Below, piece by piece: positions 28,824 to 37,418 of a stretch of 64,000 nt of DNA (within the stretch, counting starts at the first letter, position 1; the number at the start of each line of letters is the position of its first letter). The notes under the pieces were generated by a model. That model made no database searches and was not told where the DNA came from. It was given only the letters and a program-made list of their open reading frames with translations. The translations under genes were made by a program, and so were the position numbers. The stretch is from Thalassospira tepidiphila MCCC 1A03514 (lineage in GTDB: Bacteria; Pseudomonadota; Alphaproteobacteria; Rhodospirillales; Thalassospiraceae). The stretch spans positions 310,001-374,000 of the forward strand of contig NZ_JPVZ01000004.1 of assembly GCF_001662875.1 (NCBI RefSeq), read 5' to 3'.

Positions 28824-29783
28824 TTACTCAGCTGGCGGCAGGTCTTCCTTTTTGCCGAGAATCTGGGTGAATTCCGGCATGTCACGCAGCGGTTCGAATT
28901 CTTCCTCAGCCCAGGCGGGCTGGCGCATGGTATCGGATAGTTCAACAGCACGTTGCAGGTCAGCAAGGGCGGCTTCCTTGAAACCAAGGCCGGCATTGGC
29001 ACAGGCACGCTGATAGTAACCGTTGGCGTTTTCGGGTGCCTCCGCCAATAGCCGATTGCACAGACTAAGTGCCCAGTCACGATCCCCGAGTTGCAAGGCA
29101 GCGTCCGCCTTGTAGGCCATGACTTCCGGATCACCGGGTGCGAGTTCGAGGATCTTGTCATAGGTTTCGATCTTTGCCCGCGGATTGCTGAGCTGGTTGG
29201 CTTGCAGCCACAGGGCATGAATGGTCTGGGTGCGTTCTATCTCGTGCTGATGTTCGTTGATCAGCTTGGATTTCAACAGCAATTCGTTTTCAAGCGAGGT
29301 GAGTCGCCCTTCGAATTCCTGCGACAAACGTTGCAGTTCGGTATTGGCCAGATTGCGCACGCTTGATTTCAACTCGCGCAGAGACTGCCATCCCAGCATA
29401 GTCAAAAGCGCACCGACGGCCGCCACGAAATAGAAGAAGTAGGTCACGGTGTTCGATGAATAGGAAATCGCCTTGTCGATGGCCTCAAGCTGCCGGTTAA
29501 CAACCTCGCGCAGCAATTCGGCACGCATGCCCTGCATTTCGGTACGCAGGTTTTTCAACTCATCAAGTACATAGCGTTCCATCAGGGGCGGCATGTTGGA
29601 CCGTTCCTCCGCAGACAGGGGACGATAGTCGATCGACGGAACATCGGTCGTACTGTCGGTGACCTGACCATTGACCGTCGTCTGGTCTGTTGAACCGCTG
29701 GTCTGGGCGTTTACAACGTCACCTGACAAAACAAAGCCCAACGCCACCACGACAGCAGCCATCAAAGCCGATAGTTTCTGCAT
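28824..29783 (-). CDS. Exported or membrane TPR protein
   Basis: A 319-residue protein with an N-terminal signal peptide (about 1-26, ending VVNA-Q), a membrane helix near residues 114-134 (FFYFVAAVGALLTMLGW), a charged coiled-coil stretch (about 135-200) and C-terminal TPR-like repeats (ETYDKILELAPGDPEVMAYKAD, and LLAEAPENANGYYQRACA in part). The repeats probably bind a partner protein. I do not recognise a specific family. ATG 29783 is chosen because the signal peptide starts there. Its start is only 54 bases from the large cruciform element, so the promoter must lie in or beyond that element. Confidence 0.75.
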   Translation of the reverse strand: MQKLSALMAAVVVALGFVLSGDVVNAQTSGSTDQTTVNGQVTDSTTDVPSIDYRPLSAEERSNMPPLMERYVLDELKNLRTEMQGMRAELLREVVNRQLEAIDKAISYSSNTVTYFFYFVAAVGALLTMLGWQSLRELKSSVRNLANTELQRLSQEFEGRLTSLENELLLKSKLINEHQHEIERTQTIHALWLQANQLSNPRAKIETYDKILELAPGDPEVMAYKADAALQLGDRDWALSLCNRLLAEAPENANGYYQRACANAGLGFKEAALADLQRAVELSDTMRQPAWAEEEFEPLRDMPEFTQILGKKEDLPPAE

Positions 29784-30254
29784 CTTTTTATCCCGTTTTC
29801 TTTTCCGGATCGAAGCCGTTTCCTGACAAAGGCAGACTAGGGTCCACACTCATTCAAATAATCGTCCCGGTCACCCGGATTTGTGCGGATACGCGAAGCA
29901 AAACCGCAGGAAGATATGTATCTTTCAAGGTTTTGCGACAAAGTGGCCCGTGCAAATCCGGGTGATCCAAAGGACAATTGATATGAGAGAAAGCCTCTGC
30001 GTCAAATCCCTTGACCGGGGGGCACCCCGATCTGCGGGCTTTTCCTTGCCATTTCTCTCATATCAATTGCCGGGGCGGTCATTTGAATGAGTTTGGACCC
30101 TAGGGCTTAGACGTGAACAAACCGATAAAACTACAACCGCTGCGCTCTGTACGCGCATGTGGGAAAGCTGATATACTGCGTGTGCGAAATGCGCGGCCCA
30201 GACTTAAAGAAGTGCCTTTACATCCGACGATATCACTCCTTCAGGTTCCCAGGA
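29784..30254. other. Intergenic region between TPR gene and first GGDEF gene
   Basis: A 471-base non-coding interval between divergent genes. Most of it (29837-30103) is the cruciform element described separately. The remaining 53 bases on the left and 151 bases on the right have no strong hairpins. Promoters for both neighbours must lie here. No protein-coding frame with family features is present; short frames within it follow the palindrome. Confidence 0.7.
29837..30103 (+). repeat. 267-bp cruciform (four-way-junction) palindromic element
   Basis: Outer arms 29837-29870 and 30070-30103 pair over 34 positions with two mismatches and two U-G pairs, ending in CTAGGGTCC/GGACCCTAG. Inside, with no unpaired junction bases, sit: hairpin A (29871-29888 with 29948-29965, 18 pairs) topped by GCAAAACC/GGTTTTGC and AAGATA/TATCTT; a mini hairpin TCC-AAA-GGA (29966-29974); and hairpin B (29975-29992 with 30052-30069, 18 perfect pairs) containing CGGGG/CCCCG. 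All wobble pairs are G-U in plus-strand RNA. It may be a structured RNA in the leader of the GGDEF gene, or a small mobile element. I do not recognise it. Confidence 0.85.
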
Positions 30255-31271
30255 ATGCCTCAGCAAGAACAATACCGGCAGCGGTCATACGCGCTGTCGC
30301 GCGAAGCGCTGGAATTGATCAATGAATTGGGTTTGAGTGCAAACCCGATCAATTATGCTGTGTTCTTTGCCTATGTCGAAAAATCAAACGATGACCTTGT
30401 TGCGCTGATTGATATTCTGCGCGGCAACAAGCGTGCGTTGGATGATGTCAAATGCCACGAGCTTTATCAGCGGTTTATCGATCCCAGTCGGGCAGAGCTT
30501 CTGCGTGAAACCATTTCCCATGAGCTGCACCGGCAGGTTTCCGATCTGATTGATCGACTGGCAAAAGGCAAGGAAGTTATCAGTACTGCCGATCTGCGGG
30601 ATGCTGCCCGCGATCTTTTGGGGATGGAAAACCGGGCCAACGCACAACAGGCCGCAAAAGACGTGAACGATGCCGATCCGGCACCGGTCGAGGTCACCCA
30701 GCTGCTTCTTGATCTTGAGGAAATGAAACGCGAAGCCCACACAGACGGGCTCACGGGGATTGCCAATCGCAAGGCCTTTGACGAAAGCCTCCGCGACGCG
30801 GCAATGACAACGATGGAACGGGGTGAGCCCCTGAGCATCCTATTGATCGACATCGATCATTTCAAACGGGTCAACGACAAACATGGTCATCAAGCTGGCG
30901 ACCAAGTCATCAGGACATTGGCCAAGACCCTGCAGCAGAATGTCAAAGGACGCGACACCACCGCGCGCTATGGCGGTGAGGAGTTTGCCGTCGTCCTTCC
31001 GGCCACGACGCTTACGGACGCCATGCGGGTTGCGGAAAACATTCGCGCATCAATCGAGGCTCTTCATCTCAGAAGTTTCAATCGCAACGAAGATCTGGGC
31101 CGGATCACGGCATCCGTCGGGGTTGCGACGTATCAGCTGGGTGAACCCCTGACCCGTGTGATAGATCGTGCCGACCAGGCGCTTTATCTTGCCAAGGCGA
31201 ATGGCCGAAACTGTGTGATGAACCAGAATGACCTTCTGACCCAGCCGATCAATCGCGCAGAAAGCGCATAA
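30255..31271 (+). CDS. Diguanylate cyclase (GGEEF), first of a tandem pair
   Basis: A 338-residue soluble protein: an N-terminal all-helical domain (about 1-150; LSREALELINELGLSANPINY, LIDILRG) and a C-terminal GGDEF domain with DGLTGIANRKAF, IDIDHFKRVND and the active motif RYGGEEF. It should make cyclic di-GMP from two GTP. The inhibitory site position reads K-G-R-D instead of R-x-x-D, so product inhibition may be weak. The next gene has the same architecture, indicating tandem duplication. Start ATG 30255 fits the alignment with that paralogue; a GTG at 30159 adds 32 residues of unlikely composition. Confidence 0.88.
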   Translation: MPQQEQYRQRSYALSREALELINELGLSANPINYAVFFAYVEKSNDDLVALIDILRGNKRALDDVKCHELYQRFIDPSRAELLRETISHELHRQVSDLIDRLAKGKEVISTADLRDAARDLLGMENRANAQQAAKDVNDADPAPVEVTQLLLDLEEMKREAHTDGLTGIANRKAFDESLRDAAMTTMERGEPLSILLIDIDHFKRVNDKHGHQAGDQVIRTLAKTLQQNVKGRDTTARYGGEEFAVVLPATTLTDAMRVAENIRASIEALHLRSFNRNEDLGRITASVGVATYQLGEPLTRVIDRADQALYLAKANGRNCVMNQNDLLTQPINRAESA

Positions 31272-31425
31272 GCGTCCCCCATCACAATTGACCTGTTTTA
31301 TCATGTGAAATCAAAAATCGCCCGGATTACGGGAGGTTCGATGATTTAAATCAAACCTTTCGCATATGCGTTTGCATAGGATGTTGCCGAAACTTATGGC
31401 GACATAATTCTACTGCAGGCAATTG

Positions 31426-32532
31426 ATGAGCGCGTACGGGTTTAATCACAGAACAGCTCAACAACACAGCAACGCTGCCCACAAACTAATGGCAGAGTTG
31501 GGTGTGGTTTCGCATCCGGACAATTTCCAGCTGTTTTTTACCTATGTCGCGCATACGAACTTCGATCTTTGCCGCACGATCGACATTCTGCGCAGCAACC
31601 ATCGCGAATTTGATGAAGCACAGTGCGAAGAACTTCATACCCGTTTCTTCAGTGACAAGCGCGAAAACGAAATCATCGAACGCATTTCAAACGACTTGCG
31701 CGCGCAGCTGGGCAGCATCCTTGATACCGTGAACAAGGTCGGCGTCGACACACGGAAATACAAAAAGGCGCTTGATCATTTCTGCTCCTATGTCGGGGAC
31801 AAGAACCGCAACCTCAGCAATCTTGAACAGGCACTTCATACCCTTCTGGGCGCCACACGCGAGATGGAGGGCGTCAACCGCAGCCTTGAAAGCCGGTTGA
31901 CGAACAGTTCGTCGGAAATCAACCGTCTGCGCGAAGATATGGAAAACCTGAAACGCGAAGCCATGACCGACGGGCTGACCGGCATTGCCAATCGCAAGGC
32001 GTTCGATATGCAACTGCGCGATGGCATGATGCATGCCATGGAAGATGGTCAGCCGCTTTGCCTTTTGCTTCTTGATATTGATCACTTCAAAAAGTTCAAC
32101 GACACCTATGGTCATCAGGTCGGCGATCAGGTGATCCGTTTGATGGCAGAATCGCTGAAACGCAATATCAAAGGCCAGGATACTGCGGCCCGCTATGGCG
32201 GGGAGGAATTCGCAATCATCCTGCCAAGCACGTCGCTTGGCAATGCCGTGTTGTTTGGCAACAAGCTGCGTCAATATATCGAAAGCCACAAGGTCGTGAC
32301 CAAAAGCGGCAAGACAATCATCAGCAAGGCGACGGCATCAATCGGGGTGGCTGAATTCCGTCCCGGCGAACCGGCCGCCAAACTGATCGAACGGGCCGAC
32401 AGGGCGCTTTACTTCGCCAAGGAAAACGGTCGCAATCAGGTTGCAAGCGAACAACAGATTGAACCATCCAAAACCGCTGGCAAACGCGGGGACCTAAAAC
32501 CCCCGAGTTCCAGAGGCATCGCCGCCGAGTAG
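31426..32532 (+). CDS. Diguanylate cyclase (GGEEF), second of a tandem pair
   Basis: A 368-residue protein with the same plan as its upstream neighbour: an N-terminal helical domain (HKLMAELGVVSHPDNFQLFF, TIDILRSNHREFDEAQCEELHTRF), a coiled-coil linker (about 120-180) and a GGDEF domain with DGLTGIANRKAFD, LDIDHFKKFND and RYGGEEFAIILP. The inhibitory site is K-G-Q-D, again lacking the arginine. The N-terminal domain likely senses or binds the same type of partner in both proteins. A 154-base gap with its own AT-rich promoter region separates the two genes, so they may be regulated apart. ATG 31426 is preferred to TTG 31423. Confidence 0.88.
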   Translation: MSAYGFNHRTAQQHSNAAHKLMAELGVVSHPDNFQLFFTYVAHTNFDLCRTIDILRSNHREFDEAQCEELHTRFFSDKRENEIIERISNDLRAQLGSILDTVNKVGVDTRKYKKALDHFCSYVGDKNRNLSNLEQALHTLLGATREMEGVNRSLESRLTNSSSEINRLREDMENLKREAMTDGLTGIANRKAFDMQLRDGMMHAMEDGQPLCLLLLDIDHFKKFNDTYGHQVGDQVIRLMAESLKRNIKGQDTAARYGGEEFAIILPSTSLGNAVLFGNKLRQYIESHKVVTKSGKTIISKATASIGVAEFRPGEPAAKLIERADRALYFAKENGRNQVASEQQIEPSKTAGKRGDLKPPSSRGIAAE

Positions 32533-32599
32533 GTATTTGCGCCACTGGCACTGACAAGGCCACGTTTTCCACGTATAAGCAGGTCCGAAATTCACATGA

Positions 32600-33799
32600 A
32601 TGGATCTGACGGGCTTGAAAAAGATTGATGTTCTTGTCATCGGGGCGGGTGCGGCCGGCCTGATGTGCGCGATTGAAGCAGGAAAACGCGGAAGAACCGT
32701 CGTGGTGGTTGATCATTCGACCAAACCGGCGGAAAAAATTCGTATTTCCGGTGGTGGGCGCTGCAACTTTACCAATATCCACACCAGCCCGGAAAACTTC
32801 ATTTCCGAAAACAAGCGGTTCTGTGTTTCAGCCCTTAAACGCTATACCCAGCAAGATTTCATTGATCTGGTGAACCGGCACAATATTGCCTGGCATGAAA
32901 AGACACTCGGCCAGCTTTTCTGCGATGAATCGTCCTTTCAGATCATCGATATGTTGCTTGATGAATGTGATGCCGCCGATGTGACGATCAAGCTTAATAC
33001 CGAGATTTCCAACATCATCAAACGCGATGATGACGGCTTTGACGTCACCACGCGCACCGGTGCGCAATGGACCTGCTCGTCGCTGGTTGTCGCATGTGGC
33101 GGCCTGTCGATCCCGAAAATCGGCGCTACCGGGTTTGGCTATCAGATCGCACGACAGTTTGGCATCAATGTCATTCCGACCCGTGCCGCACTTGTGCCGT
33201 TTGTTTTCGATCCGGATCTGCGTGCGCGTACCGGTGAACTTTCGGGGATATCTGTTGATGCCATCGTTCAATGCAACAAAAAGCAATTCCGCGAAGGTTT
33301 GCTGTTCACCCATCGTGGCCTTTCCGGCCCGTCGATCTTGCAGATTTCATCTTATTGGAACGAAGGCGACAGCATTACGGTAAACCTCAACCCGGAAGAA
33401 GATGCGTTCGATCTTTTGAAAACGGCCAAGGGTGAAAACCCGAAACAGGCGGTGCATACGGTTCTGTCACGCATATTGCCAAACCGGCTTGCCCAGATGT
33501 TTGCCGCCACCCATGGCCTTGATCGCCCGATTGGCGAAACCGGTGACAAGGCACTGCGCAAATTGGCGATGGATGTCAATCAATGGGCCCTGACACCAAG
33601 CGGTACTGAGGGGTATCGCACGGCCGAGGTCACGGTTGGCGGGGTCGACACCAATGCCCTTTCATCGAAAACAATGGAAGCGCGTGACGTGCCCGGCCTT
33701 TATTTCATTGGCGAAGTGGTTGATGTCACGGGCCATCTTGGCGGCTTCAATTTCCAGTGGGCATGGTCATCGGGCTGGTCTGCCGGACAAGTGGTTTAA
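32600..33799 (+). CDS. YhiN/HI0933-family flavoprotein
   Basis: A 399-residue NAD(P)/FAD-dependent oxidoreductase of the HI0933/YhiN family. The FAD motif VIGAGAAGLMCAIEAGKRG is at about 13-31, and ISGGGRCNFTN (about 50-60) and the C-terminal GLYFIGEVVDVTGHLGGFN are hallmark segments. The family is widespread and its physiological reaction is mostly unknown; some gut members were named BaiN for bile-acid reduction. It is not obviously operonic with its neighbours. Confidence 0.9.
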   Translation: MDLTGLKKIDVLVIGAGAAGLMCAIEAGKRGRTVVVVDHSTKPAEKIRISGGGRCNFTNIHTSPENFISENKRFCVSALKRYTQQDFIDLVNRHNIAWHEKTLGQLFCDESSFQIIDMLLDECDAADVTIKLNTEISNIIKRDDDGFDVTTRTGAQWTCSSLVVACGGLSIPKIGATGFGYQIARQFGINVIPTRAALVPFVFDPDLRARTGELSGISVDAIVQCNKKQFREGLLFTHRGLSGPSILQISSYWNEGDSITVNLNPEEDAFDLLKTAKGENPKQAVHTVLSRILPNRLAQMFAATHGLDRPIGETGDKALRKLAMDVNQWALTPSGTEGYRTAEVTVGGVDTNALSSKTMEARDVPGLYFIGEVVDVTGHLGGFNFQWAWSSGWSAGQVV

Positions 33800-33920
33800 A
33801 CTACCCTTCCGAACCCGCCTGATGCACTGATTGAATTCAGTGCGGGAACAAACGAGAAAACCAATCGTTTGAGTTGTAAGCGCGGTACAGATACCGCAGC
33901 AACAAATGTGAGGTTGGAAC

Positions 33921-34112
33921 ATGCTTGAATATGGTGGAATTATCGGACTTCTCGTCCTGATTGCCGATATATGGGCAATCGTGAATATCATGGGCAGCGG
34001 TGCAAGCACCGGTGCAAAAGTATTGTGGACAGTACTTGTTGTTGTCCTGCCGGTCCTTGGCCTGATTATCTGGTTCTTTGCTGGCCCGCGCAGCGGACGC
34101 GCGACCGCTTAA
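33921..34112 (+). CDS. PLDc_N-domain small membrane protein
   Basis: A 63-residue protein made of two membrane helices (about 5-24 and 35-55) separated by a short polar loop. The pattern LIADIWAIVNIMGS and VLPVLGLIIWFFAGPR is the phospholipase D N-terminal (PLDc_N) domain, here alone without a catalytic part. Such stand-alone peptides are common in Proteobacteria and have no settled function. AGGTTGGAAC before the ATG includes a modest ribosome site, and a strong terminator follows. Confidence 0.88.
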   Translation: MLEYGGIIGLLVLIADIWAIVNIMGSGASTGAKVLWTVLVVVLPVLGLIIWFFAGPRSGRATA

Positions 34113-34141
34113 AACCGGTTAAATCATTTCCCTCAATGACG

Positions 34142-34173
34142 AAAAAGGCCGACAGGAAACTGTCGGCCTTTTT
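34142..34173. terminator. Bidirectional terminator between PLDc_N and TRAP permease genes
   Basis: A 14-base-pair perfect stem AAAAAGGCCGACAG/CTGTCGGCCTTTTT is closed by a GAAA tetraloop, with A and T runs on the two sides. It can end transcription of the convergent genes on both strands. Confidence 0.95.
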
Positions 34174-34180
34174 CGTGGTT

Positions 34181-35947
34181 CTAAACACCCGCAGCAAAAA
34201 TTACCGCACCACCAAGTGCAACCATGCCGATCCGCTGCCAGACAGGTCTGGGCGCGATCAGGCCATATGAAATGGCCGTCAAACCCACCGCGACCTTAAG
34301 CCCGGCGATGATCGCCCAAACCGGATCGCTGCCAAGTTCGATCAGCGTGCTGTTGGCGATCATTGCCAGTGGCACGATATAAAGCCCGATGCCAAGCGCC
34401 ATCGCCGTTCCGGCGACCTTGAGCCAGTTTTCCTCGACCATGCCCGCGGCAATGAACACCGCCCCGCAAACCGGCGGCGTAATCGTCGATAAAAGCGCAA
34501 ACCAGAACACAAACAGATGCGCCTGAAGCGGTTCAAGCCCGAGCTCTATCAACGCGGGCCCGGCAACCGAAACACAAATCACATAGGCCGCCGTGGTCGG
34601 GACTTCCATCCCTAGGATCAGACAAGCCAGTGCCGTCAGCAAAAGAGCCGGCCACAACATGCCACCCGATCCGGAAATCAGAAGCGAGGTGATCTTCACA
34701 CCAAGTCCGGTCAGGCCGAGAACCCCGATCACGATCGACGCGCACAAGATGATCGAACCGATCATTGCCACCTGACGTCCGGCATTAAGGCAAACATCGG
34801 CAAACCGTTGCTTGCTGCGCGGCAAATCAACCGTCAGATCCGCATCAAGCAACAGCAAAGCTGCCCCGGCCAGAAGTGCTAGGCAGGCGGCATATTGTGG
34901 TGTGTAACCACCGCCAAACATGCCCCAAAGCAAAATGGTAAATGGCACCAGGAAGAAGGTCGATGTGATTACGACCGACCGCAGGTTCGGGCGATCTTCC
35001 TTTGGCACGCCGGGAAGATCATAGCGCATGGCAAAGGCATTGATGCCAACCCAGACGGCAAGGAAGTAAAGGACAGCCGGCAAGATGGCCGCGACCATGA
35101 TATCGACATAGGGCTTGCCGGTAAGTTCCACCATCACAAACGCCCCTGCCCCCATCAGTGGTGGCATGATTTGCCCGCCACTGGATGCCACGGCCTCAAC
35201 CGCAGCCGCCAAACGTTTGGGGTAACCAAGCTTAGTCATGGCAGGCAGGGTGATTGCCCCGGTCGAGGCCACGTTGGCCGATGCAGACCCCGATATCGAG
35301 CCAAACAGGGCAGATGACACGACAGAAACCTTCGCCGCCCCGCCCTTAAGCCGACCGGCGGCGGCACCTGCGACATTCATAAATCCCTGACCGGCTTCGC
35401 CGCCATTCAAAACCGCACCGAAAATAACGAAGATCGCGACGATATTGACCGACACGCCGGTCAGGCTGCCCCAAAGGCCGCCCTCTGCGATGGTCAAGGT
35501 GCCCAGCATACTTTCAACTGGCAGCCCGCCATGGCCGAATTCGCCCGGAATATGTTGCCCAAACAGCGCATAAAGCAGTGCAATTGCCGCCACCGTCGGC
35601 AACGGCCAGCCAATCGCACGGCGCGCCATTTCAAGCACGATCAGCAATAACGCCGCTGCCAGCACGATCTGGCTATTTCCCATCAGGAAACCGTATTGGT
35701 CGCCAAGCGTCTGATGATTGGCAACGATCCAACCACACCCAAGCAGACCAATCAGGGTCAGGATGATGCCAGAGATTTTCTGTGCGCGGGTTTTGGCAAC
35801 AAAGATCAGCGCCCAAGGCAGGGCAAGCGCCATATGGATTGGGCGGCTTACAAGATTGGGAACCAATCCTGAAAAAATCAGCCACAGGTGAAAGGCAATT
35901 GAAACGGCGCCAAGGGCGATCCAGAAGGGACGAGTGGTGGCTGACAT
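34181..35947 (-). CDS. TRAP transporter fused permease (DctQM, TAXI type)
   Basis: A 588-residue membrane protein with about 16 or more helices, a fusion of the small and large TRAP permease subunits typical of TAXI systems. The segment SGSASANVASTGAITLPAMTK is the conserved sodium/substrate region of DctM, and SGGQIMPPLMGAGAFVM its continuation. It works with the binding protein encoded just upstream to drive sodium-coupled uptake of organic acids or amino acids. A hairpin separates the two genes, which may lower permease output relative to the binding protein. Confidence 0.93.
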   Translation of the reverse strand: MSATTRPFWIALGAVSIAFHLWLIFSGLVPNLVSRPIHMALALPWALIFVAKTRAQKISGIILTLIGLLGCGWIVANHQTLGDQYGFLMGNSQIVLAAALLLIVLEMARRAIGWPLPTVAAIALLYALFGQHIPGEFGHGGLPVESMLGTLTIAEGGLWGSLTGVSVNIVAIFVIFGAVLNGGEAGQGFMNVAGAAAGRLKGGAAKVSVVSSALFGSISGSASANVASTGAITLPAMTKLGYPKRLAAAVEAVASSGGQIMPPLMGAGAFVMVELTGKPYVDIMVAAILPAVLYFLAVWVGINAFAMRYDLPGVPKEDRPNLRSVVITSTFFLVPFTILLWGMFGGGYTPQYAACLALLAGAALLLLDADLTVDLPRSKQRFADVCLNAGRQVAMIGSIILCASIVIGVLGLTGLGVKITSLLISGSGGMLWPALLLTALACLILGMEVPTTAAYVICVSVAGPALIELGLEPLQAHLFVFWFALLSTITPPVCGAVFIAAGMVEENWLKVAGTAMALGIGLYIVPLAMIANSTLIELGSDPVWAIIAGLKVAVGLTAISYGLIAPRPVWQRIGMVALGGAVIFAAGV

Positions 35948-35975
35948 AATCTAAATGGCTTGTTTGACAAGAAAC

Positions 35976-35997
35976 GGCCCGGCAAAACTGCCGGGCC
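35976..35997 (-). terminator. Intra-operon hairpin between TAXI binding protein and permease
   Basis: A perfect nine-base stem GGCCCGGCA/TGCCGGGCC (plus-strand order) with a four-base loop is followed on the minus strand by GTTTCTTG. The weak T run suggests partial termination or 3'-end protection of the binding-protein mRNA. Confidence 0.65.
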
Positions 35998-36021
35998 TTG
36001 AACATGTTATCTGATCAGCAC

Positions 36022-36984
36022 TTAACGCTGATCGTCAAGGATGGAGAACCCGACTTCGTCATAGTAACGCAGTGCACCGGGATGCATTTTGCCCGTGATG
36101 TTGGCAAGCATTTCCGGGCTGACACCGTTCCACCAAGAAGAGCTTTCACCCATTTTCGCCTTCTGCTCCCAGAAGGTTTTGGTCAGCGCATACGCCGTAT
36201 CGGCATCCATCTGGGTGGTAGCGAAGGCAACAACCGAAAGCGATGCGGTGGTGATGTCTTCTTCCTGACCGTTATAGGTCCCGGCCGGAATGACGGTCTT
36301 GTCACGCTTGGTCTCGGCAAGCTGATCTTCGGACAGCGACAGAACAATGACATCGCTTCCTGCCGCAGCCTCGATCACGTTCGGGGCGGGCCAGGAACCA
36401 GCGGTCACGAAACCATCAATCTGACCGTTTTTTAGGGCTGCCACCGCATTGGAAAGTTCGGCATCGGCCAGATCGACCTTGCCTTCAAGACCAAACAGCT
36501 GAAGGTATTTTTCACCTTCGCGCGCGCCAAAGGACCCCTTGCCAAGCAGGATGGTCTTGCCTTCGAGATCGGCAAAGCTGGTCGCGCCGGAATCAGCACG
36601 CATCACGAAATGCATGGTCAACGACGGGATCGGGAACAGGGCGCGGACTTCGGCAAACTTTTCGGTCGGACGTCCGTCGAACGGGCCTTTGCCGTTCTGG
36701 GCCAGGCTTACGAGACCGGGCGGGGAGGTGAAGACATAATTGCCCGGACGCACCATGGCTTCCATGACGTTCTGAACCGAACCCTGACTTTCCTCGACGG
36801 TGACGATGATATCGCCATCGGTACCGGTTTTCATTGCCTCGGCAAACTGGGCCGCCATCTGGTAATAGGATGACGCGGCCTTGGCCGATTTCAGGGTGAC
36901 GCGGGTTTCAGCCTGCGCGGCATTCGCCACGGACAAAGCCATCATACCGGCGGCAATCACGCCGAGTGTGCGCAAAATTTTCAA
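36022..36984 (-). CDS. TAXI-family TRAP solute-binding protein
   Basis: A 320-residue periplasmic binding protein of the TAXI family with a signal peptide at about 1-25 (MKILRTLGVIAAGMMALS, cleavage after NAAQA). Features such as SYYQMAAQFAEAMK, ESQGSVQNVMEAM and GKGSFGAREGEKYL match the family. The start is a TTG: no ATG exists before the signal peptide, and GGGGAGGAAACC gives a strong ribosome site in front of it. It captures a carboxylate-type ligand for the fused permease. Confidence 0.93.
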   Translation of the reverse strand: MKILRTLGVIAAGMMALSVANAAQAETRVTLKSAKAASSYYQMAAQFAEAMKTGTDGDIIVTVEESQGSVQNVMEAMVRPGNYVFTSPPGLVSLAQNGKGPFDGRPTEKFAEVRALFPIPSLTMHFVMRADSGATSFADLEGKTILLGKGSFGAREGEKYLQLFGLEGKVDLADAELSNAVAALKNGQIDGFVTAGSWPAPNVIEAAAGSDVIVLSLSEDQLAETKRDKTVIPAGTYNGQEEDITTASLSVVAFATTQMDADTAYALTKTFWEQKAKMGESSSWWNGVSPEMLANITGKMHPGALRYYDEVGFSILDDQR

Positions 36985-37418
36985 GGTTTCCTCCCCTTGT
37001 ATGGTCGGTTCATCATTTGGCTTGAATGCCGATTATCATCAATGAACCTGAAGTCTGGTGGTGAAACGCAAAATCCAACCCCGGATCGCGGGATTTTTGG
37101 CAAATTGCGTCTGATTTCGGTCCATAGAAAGCATCAACACCCCCAAGGTCAAGCTGCTTGTGCGATTTTCACCGAACAAAGCCTGCTTTGGCGCCAAGTA
37201 AAGCCGCTTTACACATATCAGTTGCGCGAAACCGGCACTATGCGCGTGGGCCAAGCGGGATTAAAGAAGGTTCATAATTTTTGCGGAACTTCTTGTGCGC
37301 CGTGGTGTTAAACACAAAATGCACTATTCCCCTTGTGTGCCAAGGGCTTGTAAGGATTGACACGGTCGATCCCCTTGCCGCAGGGTGCCTGCCTGATTGA
37401 AACTCAAACGAGGATGCC
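36985..37418. other. 434-bp intergenic region between TAXI TRAP and MFS genes
   Basis: A divergent non-coding interval. It should contain the promoters of the TRAP operon and of the MFS gene. I see no gene with family features, no strong palindrome and no tRNA. GAGG before 37419 is the ribosome site of the MFS gene. Confidence 0.6.

Noticed and set aside
29953..29988. TGATCC within the cruciform element as a fourth ECF promoter
   Set aside because: After 18 bases the sequence is GAGAAA; the TGATCC is explained by the end of hairpin A and the mini hairpin.
36997..37311. 104-codon plus-strand frame between TRAP and MFS genes
   Set aside because: It lies in the promoter region of the TAXI gene and shows no domain or start signal.
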